Assembly (NCBI RefSeq): GCF_030852425.1
Contig: NZ_NSDM01000005.1
Span: forward strand, 186,338-250,337
Direction: 5' to 3'
From: Saccharothrix longispora
GTDB taxonomy: Bacteria; Actinomycetota; Actinomycetes; Mycobacteriales; Pseudonocardiaceae
Length of the DNA: 64,000 nucleotides
A model generated the notes under the pieces. It was not told the origin of the DNA, did no database searches, and saw nothing but the letters and a program-made list of their open reading frames with translations. Below are positions 60,577-64,000 of this stretch, in pieces. Both the position numbers and the translations under genes were made by a program. How positions within the stretch are numbered: the stretch's first letter is position 1; each line of letters begins with the position of its first letter.

Positions 60577-61287
60577 TCAGCCGGACGACCCCACCCGGTC
60601 GATCTCCTCGTCGATGCGCCGGGCCATCTCCACGTCGTCCGCGGTGACCGCGCCGACCGCGTTGGTGAACAGGGTGAACGTCACGGTGTCGCCCTGCCGG
60701 CCGGTGCCGACGTGCCTGCCCTGGTCGGTCGCGATGGTCTTGATCCGCTTGCACAGCGCGGGGATGCGGTCGGCGGGCAGCTCGACGGCGCGCCGCAGGC
60801 ACCGGCGGTTGCCGTTCCAGCCGGGCAGGTCGCGCAGCGCGGTGGCCACCTGCTCGTCGGTGAGCACCGCCGGCCGACCCGCCCCGGCCGCACCGGGCAG
60901 GTCCGGCGCGCCGGCCGGCGGCGTGAACAACTCCACGAACTCCTCCGGCAGGCGCTCCCGCAGCAGGGCCGCGGCGTCCGGCACGGACGCGGACAGCGCC
61001 GACAGCACCGCCTGGGTCAGGTACCGGCCGCGCTCGGGCGTCGCCCCGACGCGGCGGCCGACCTCGGCGGCGGCGGCGGCCGGGTCCGGCACGACGGTCG
61101 GGGCGGGCTCCGCGGCGGCGCCCGCGACGATGGCCGGCAGCGACTCGGCCAACCGCACGCGCTCGTCGTCGGACAGGCAGTGCGACAGCGTGCCGATGGT
61201 GGCGGTGATCGCGGCTCGGGCCTCCTCCGTGCCGGGCAGCGCGGCCCTGGCGCGCACGCCGGCCACGAGCTCCTCGTAGCCGCTCAT
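60577..61287 (-). CDS. DUF2267 protein fused to a degenerate DCoH/pterin-dehydratase-like domain
   Basis: The 236-residue protein has an N-terminal DUF2267 region (YEELVAGVRARAAL, HCLSDDERVRLAESLP, RVGATPERGRYLTQAVLSAL, LLRERLPEEFVELF; about 1-120) and a C-terminal pterin-4a-carbinolamine-dehydratase-like domain (about 140-236: LTDEQVATALRDLPGW, then VTFTLFTNAVGAVTADDVEMARRIDEEID). The catalytic HHP motif is reduced to GRHVG, so dehydratase activity is doubtful. ATG 61287 has GGGGAGGGG upstream. It overlaps a 30-residue frame by 4 bases and sits behind a SigB-like promoter. Confidence 0.85.
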   Translation of the reverse strand: MSGYEELVAGVRARAALPGTEEARAAITATIGTLSHCLSDDERVRLAESLPAIVAGAAAEPAPTVVPDPAAAAAEVGRRVGATPERGRYLTQAVLSALSASVPDAAALLRERLPEEFVELFTPPAGAPDLPGAAGAGRPAVLTDEQVATALRDLPGWNGNRRCLRRAVELPADRIPALCKRIKTIATDQGRHVGTGRQGDTVTFTLFTNAVGAVTADDVEMARRIDEEIDRVGSSG

Positions 61288-61376
61288 GACCGGCCCCTCC
61301 CCGGAACGGGTCGGACCGCCGCGTCGTCCGCCCGTGGCGGTCCGGTGTGGAAGTGGGCGGTGGTCGTCACGTTCAT
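61284..61376 (-). CDS. 30-residue small protein coupled to the DUF2267 gene
   Basis: ATG 61376, preceded by GGAG, opens a 30-residue frame (MNVTTTAHFHTGPPRADDAA...) that stops in TCATGA and overlaps the DUF2267 ATG by 4 bases. The overlap, ribosome-binding site and upstream stress promoter suggest it is translated. It has no recognised family. Confidence 0.5.
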   Translation of the reverse strand: MNVTTTAHFHTGPPRADDAAVRPVPGRGRS

Positions 61377-61478
61377 GGGTGCTCCTGGGGGGCCGAGGCG
61401 GTCTGCCGGCGTGGTCCGCCCCGCAGCCGGGATCGTCGTCGTCTCGTTCGACGTCGCGTTCGTCGTCCTGGTCCCCGG

Positions 61479-61503
61479 CTACCCGGCGGGGTACCGGGAA
61501 AAC
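61479..61503 (-). promoter_or_regulatory. SigB-like promoter of the DUF2267 operon
   Basis: On the minus strand GTTT (61503-61500) is followed after exactly 15 nt by GGGTAG (61484-61479). This is the best match in the window to the GTTT-N15-GGGTA promoter class of actinobacterial SigB/SigF-type sigma factors. Start point near 61469. Confidence 0.65.
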
Positions 61504-61626
61504 GGTCCGCTCCCCCTTCGGGTGACCACGGGCGGACGCGTGCGGGACGCGACCGTGGCGTGGGAAGCCTTCCGCCGGGCGTGACGCGGCGGGACGCGGC
61601 GGGACGCGTCCACCGACCCCGACCGC

Positions 61627-61892
61627 TCAGCGCTCCCCCGGCGGGCTCACCGTCCTCTCCTCCCGCGCCGACTCGCCCGGCAGGCCCTCGTCCCCGTCGA
61701 CGCGGTGGCGGCGCCCCGAGTGGGGGTGGCCGCTGCTGGTCGCCGGGTCGTCGGCGTCCGCGCCGGGGTCCGGGTCGCCCAGGTCCGGCTGCCGGGGTGG
61801 CGGTCGGCGTCGCCGCCCGGCGGCACCGGCATGCGGACGTGGCGGGTGCCGTCGCGCCCGTCGGTCGTCATGGGGTTCTCCTCATCGGTCAT
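61627..61892 (-). pseudogene. Small acidic protein gene with one frameshift
   Basis: ATG 61892, with AGGAGG upstream, opens MTDEENPMTTDGRDGTRHVR and PVPPGGDADRHPGS. Adding one C near 61790 would continue it as PDLGDPDPGADADDP, ending EERTVSPPGER at TGA 61627. Without the correction the tail is an Arg/Thr-rich shadow sequence. The corrected protein would be about 88 residues, acidic and disordered. It follows the membrane-associated gene by 29 bases. It could be a real gene with a sequencing slip. Confidence 0.55.
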
Positions 61893-61921
61893 GCGGTCCT
61901 CCTGCCGGTCGGGTCGGGCTC

Positions 61922-62443
61922 TCAGCGGGACGGCGTCGGCGGCCCGACGTGGGACCGGCGACCGGGGCGCAGGCCGGCGTGCCGCTGCCCCGGACCCGGC
62001 CCGCCGCGTGCCGCCAGGGCGTCGGCCACCAGTCCGGTGGCGAACGCGTAGACGGACTTGTGCAGCAGGTCCACCACCAGTTCGCGACGCGGCCAGGTCT
62101 GCGGCGGCGCGCCCACGCCGGTGGCGTTCTCCAGGATCTGGTCGTTGCTCAACCGCACCGCGGCGAACAGGGTCGAGGCCACCGGCCCGCGCATCCCCGC
62201 GTTCGCCATCAGCGACCGCACGACGCCGGCCAGCGCGCCCTGCCCGTAGTGCATGGCCAGGTTCACCGCCCGCGGCTGCGGGCCCGGCCTCTCCCGGATG
62301 CCCAGCAGCCGCTCCAGGACCCGGGCGGGCACGTACGAGTCGGGCCGCCCGGTGACCCGCTGCTCCAGCTTCTCCCCCACCGTCATCACGGCCGCGCCGA
62401 CCGCTCCCGACACCAGCCCCTGCCACACCGCGCGCTTGACCAT
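61922..62443 (-). CDS. Membrane-associated hypothetical protein
   Basis: The 173-residue protein has glycine-rich hydrophobic stretches (AVWQGLVSGAVGAAVMTVGE at 5-24, YGQGALAGVVRSLMANAGM, STLFAAVRLSND and YAFATGLVADALAARG), separated by charged loops, then a basic Pro-rich tail. It resembles small actinobacterial membrane proteins found beside stress genes; I cannot name a function. ATG 62443 has AGGGA just upstream. Two GGGTAG elements lie upstream, one with a fitting -35 half. Confidence 0.7.
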   Translation of the reverse strand: MVKRAVWQGLVSGAVGAAVMTVGEKLEQRVTGRPDSYVPARVLERLLGIRERPGPQPRAVNLAMHYGQGALAGVVRSLMANAGMRGPVASTLFAAVRLSNDQILENATGVGAPPQTWPRRELVVDLLHKSVYAFATGLVADALAARGGPGPGQRHAGLRPGRRSHVGPPTPSR

Positions 62444-62452
62444 GGTCCCTGG

Positions 62453-62477
62453 CTACCCCAGCGGCGGCGACCTACCC
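62453..62477 (-). promoter_or_regulatory. Possible SigB-like promoter of the membrane-protein gene
   Basis: On the minus strand GGGT (62477-62474) precedes GGGTAG (62458-62453) by 15 nt, fitting GNNT-N15-GGGTAN. Only about 10 bases separate it from ATG 62443, so the transcript would have a very short leader. Confidence 0.4.
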
Positions 62478-62517
62478 GGATTCCCTCCCGCACCAAGGCT
62501 TGTCCACACGGGACGGT

Positions 62518-62542
62518 GTTTGGCCTGCGGCGTGGCGGGCAT
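62518..62542 (+). promoter_or_regulatory. SigB-like promoter of the carboxylate-amine ligase gene
   Basis: GTTT (62518-62521) is followed after 15 nt by GGGCAT (62537-62542), one mismatch from GGGTAT. It lies about 40 bases before GTG 62580. Confidence 0.5.
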
Positions 62543-62579
62543 TTCGACTGTCAACCCCGTCGGAGCGCAGGAGGTCGCC

Positions 62580-63731
62580 GTGGACGTCCCGCAGTCGACC
62601 CCGAGCATGGGGGTCGAGGAGGAGTTCCTGCTGGTGGACCCCCGGACCGGGCAGCCGGCGCCGCTCGGGGCGGAGGTCGTGGCGGCGGCCGGGCGGCGGT
62701 TCGGGGTGGAGCTGGACGTGGAGCTGGCCCGCGCGCAGGTGGAGACCAAGACGTCGGTGTGCCACACCCTGGCCGACGTGGGCAGGCAGCTGCGCGGGAT
62801 GCGCCTGGTGGCCGCCGACGCCGCCCGCGGGCTGGGCTGCACGCTGCTCGCCACCGGTGTGCCGCCGGTGGGCGGCCCGGAGGTGGCGACCGCCGGCGGC
62901 GACCGGTACCGCCACCTCGCCGAGGACTACCGGTTGCTGGCGCGCGAGCAGTCCATCTGCGGCTGTCACGTGCACGTCGCCGTCCCCGACCCGGAGACCG
63001 CCGTGCAGGTGTGCAACCACCTGCGGCCGTGGCTGCCCGTGCTGGGCGCGGTGACCGCGAACTCGCCGCTGGCGTGCGGGCGGGACACCGGGTACGCGAG
63101 CTGGCGCACGGTCGTCTGGTCGCGGTGGCCCGCCGCCGGCCCGCCGCCCTACTTCGAGTCGGCGGAGCACTACGACTCCGTGTGCGACCTGCTGGTGGAC
63201 TCGGGGGCCGCGCACGACCGGCGGATGGTCTACTGGGACGTCCGCCCCTCCTCGCACCTGCCGACGGTGGAGGTCCGGGTCGCCGACGTCGCCGCCACCG
63301 CCGACGAGGCGGTGCTGCTGGCGGGCCTGGTGCGGGCCCTCGTCACCGCCGCGCTGGCCGACGTCCACCGGGGACTCCCCGCGCCGCGCGTGCCGACCGA
63401 GCTGCTGCGCGTCGCCTCCTGGCGCGCCGCCCGGGACGGGCTCACCGGGCTGTGCCTGGACGTGCCGTCCGAACGCCTGGTCCCGGCGCGCCTCGTGCTG
63501 GACCGCCTCCTGCACCGCGTGCGCGACCACCTCGACGGCGACGACCTCGCCCTGGTCCGCGACCTGCTCGCCCGGGTCGACCAGCACGGCACCGGTGCGG
63601 CCAGGCAGCGCCGCGCCCACGCCCGCGCGGGCCGGTTGTCCGACGTGCTGGACCAGGTGGCGGCCGACACCGTGGCGGGCACCGAGACGTGGACCGGTCA
63701 GGCGGGCTTGTCCAGGACCAGGGCCGAGTAG
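62580..63731 (+). CDS. GCS2-family carboxylate-amine ligase (YbdK/EgtA-like glutamate-cysteine ligase)
   Basis: The 383-residue protein has the GCS2 hallmarks: SMGVEEEFLLVDPRTGQP (about 9-26), VELARAQVETKTSVC, SICGCHVHVAVPDPETAVQV (metal/ATP site) and YWDVRPSSHLPTVEVRVADVA. Members join glutamate to cysteine or another amine with ATP; in actinobacteria the true partner is often unknown. GTG 62580 has AGGAGG 7 bases upstream and a SigB-like promoter before it. Its end overlaps the convergent edge gene by 34 bases. Confidence 0.9.
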   Translation: MDVPQSTPSMGVEEEFLLVDPRTGQPAPLGAEVVAAAGRRFGVELDVELARAQVETKTSVCHTLADVGRQLRGMRLVAADAARGLGCTLLATGVPPVGGPEVATAGGDRYRHLAEDYRLLAREQSICGCHVHVAVPDPETAVQVCNHLRPWLPVLGAVTANSPLACGRDTGYASWRTVVWSRWPAAGPPPYFESAEHYDSVCDLLVDSGAAHDRRMVYWDVRPSSHLPTVEVRVADVAATADEAVLLAGLVRALVTAALADVHRGLPAPRVPTELLRVASWRAARDGLTGLCLDVPSERLVPARLVLDRLLHRVRDHLDGDDLALVRDLLARVDQHGTGAARQRRAHARAGRLSDVLDQVAADTVAGTETWTGQAGLSRTRAE

Positions 63732-64000
63732 CGGCACGCGGCGGCGAACGGCACGTGCGCGCGGACGTTGTCGGAGACCCGCCGCCAGTCGTCCTCGGTC
63801 AGCTCGCGCAGCCCCGGCCAGCGCAGGCACACCGCGCGCCGCCCGACGGAGGTGGCGGCCAGCCTCAGCGCGGGACCGGCCAGGCGCAGCGGCAGTCCCA
63901 GGACGTGGCGGGTCCAGTCGTGCGCCGCGCGGACGGCGAACCCGGCCTCGCGCGCGCGGACCGGGTAGCGCCCCACGGGCTCGACCTCGGTGAACGACCA
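63698..64000 (-). CDS. C-terminal part of a gene running off the right edge
   Basis: The last 100 codons are present (reading WSFTEVEPVGRYPVRAREAG at the edge, then PLRLAGPALRLAATSVGRRA, and ending YSALVLDKPA at 63698). The sequence mixes basic, Trp-rich and hydrophobic parts. Without the N-terminal domain I cannot name a family. It converges with and overlaps the ligase gene by 34 bases. Its start lies outside the window. Confidence 0.6.
   Translation of the reverse strand, partial: WSFTEVEPVGRYPVRAREAGFAVRAAHDWTRHVLGLPLRLAGPALRLAATSVGRRAVCLRWPGLRELTEDDWRRVSDNVRAHVPFAAACRYSALVLDKPA

Noticed and set aside
61411..61584. A 57-codon plus-strand frame starting GTG
   Set aside because: No ribosome-binding site, no family, and it covers the minus-strand SigB-like promoter. 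More likely non-coding.

Overview
The window is very GC-rich (roughly 73 percent by eye), with strong G/C third-codon bias, many GTG starts, ATGA/GTGA start-stop overlaps and no rRNA or tRNA genes that I can see. A conservon, CUT1 sugar transport without a local ATPase, many secreted glycosidases with actinobacterial carbohydrate modules, and DHA2, TetR and LacI families all point to a soil actinomycete. The best guess is the Pseudonocardiales (Saccharothrix/Actinosynnema/Lentzea type); that placement is inference.

Layout. 0-5 kb: small accessory genes (GNAT, glyoxalase-like, SMI1/KNR4), a 22-bp tandem repeat, and a secreted GH26 mannanase with a ricin-type lectin domain next to a LacI regulator. 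5-9.2 kb: a LysR-controlled galactarate/talarate pathway (KdgD dehydratase, enolase-superfamily dehydratase, AEC transporter). 9.2-13 kb: a MarR/DHA2 exporter pair with a perfect palindromic operator, then a STAS antagonist and a HATPase anti-sigma kinase. 13-21 kb: secreted GH43, a LexA-type repressor, a flavoprotein, an internally deleted glycosyltransferase, WrbA, and a clan-A glycosidase with FN3 and CBM2 behind a CebR-like operator. 21-26.8 kb: ferredoxin, ferredoxin reductase and P450 in one operon, tandem TetR paralogues, and an FMN reductase/TetR pair sharing a palindrome.

26.8-33.4 kb holds two copies of a PAS-PP2C phosphatase plus STAS antagonist. The second copy is preceded by an RsbQ-type hydrolase, giving an RsbQ-RsbP-RsbV-like energy-stress module. 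33.5-35 kb: argG with an ARG-box-like palindrome, apparently leaderless. 35.5-40 kb: a complete conservon (cvnA-D plus a P450 lacking the ExxR arginine), convergent with another P450. 41.4-42.9 kb: an unfamiliar three-gene operon (PRC-barrel, HD, PUA/EVE-like) joined by 4-bp overlaps.

42.9-56.8 kb is the most striking region. It is an eight-gene co-directional operon: GH127, solute-binding lipoprotein, two permeases, secreted HExxH metalloprotease, GH146-like enzyme (frameshifted), GH43 and a large (alpha/alpha)6 glycosidase. It is divergent from a LacI gene with two matching operators. GH127/GH146 enzymes remove beta-L-arabinofuranose, so the set, with its protease, may dismantle plant hydroxyproline-rich arabinosylated glycoproteins (inference).

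56.8-64 kb: CBS-pair protein, GH13 enzyme, secreted FN3 protein, phosphotransferase remnant, DUF2267-DCoH fusion, small proteins, a GCS2-type carboxylate-amine ligase and a truncated edge gene. Several have promoters of the GNNT-N15-GGGTAN type recognised by actinobacterial SigB/SigF-like sigma factors, which fits the partner-switching genes upstream, although no sigma factor gene lies in the window. Several genes carry single-base frameshifts in C/G runs, so real decay and base-calling error both need to be considered.
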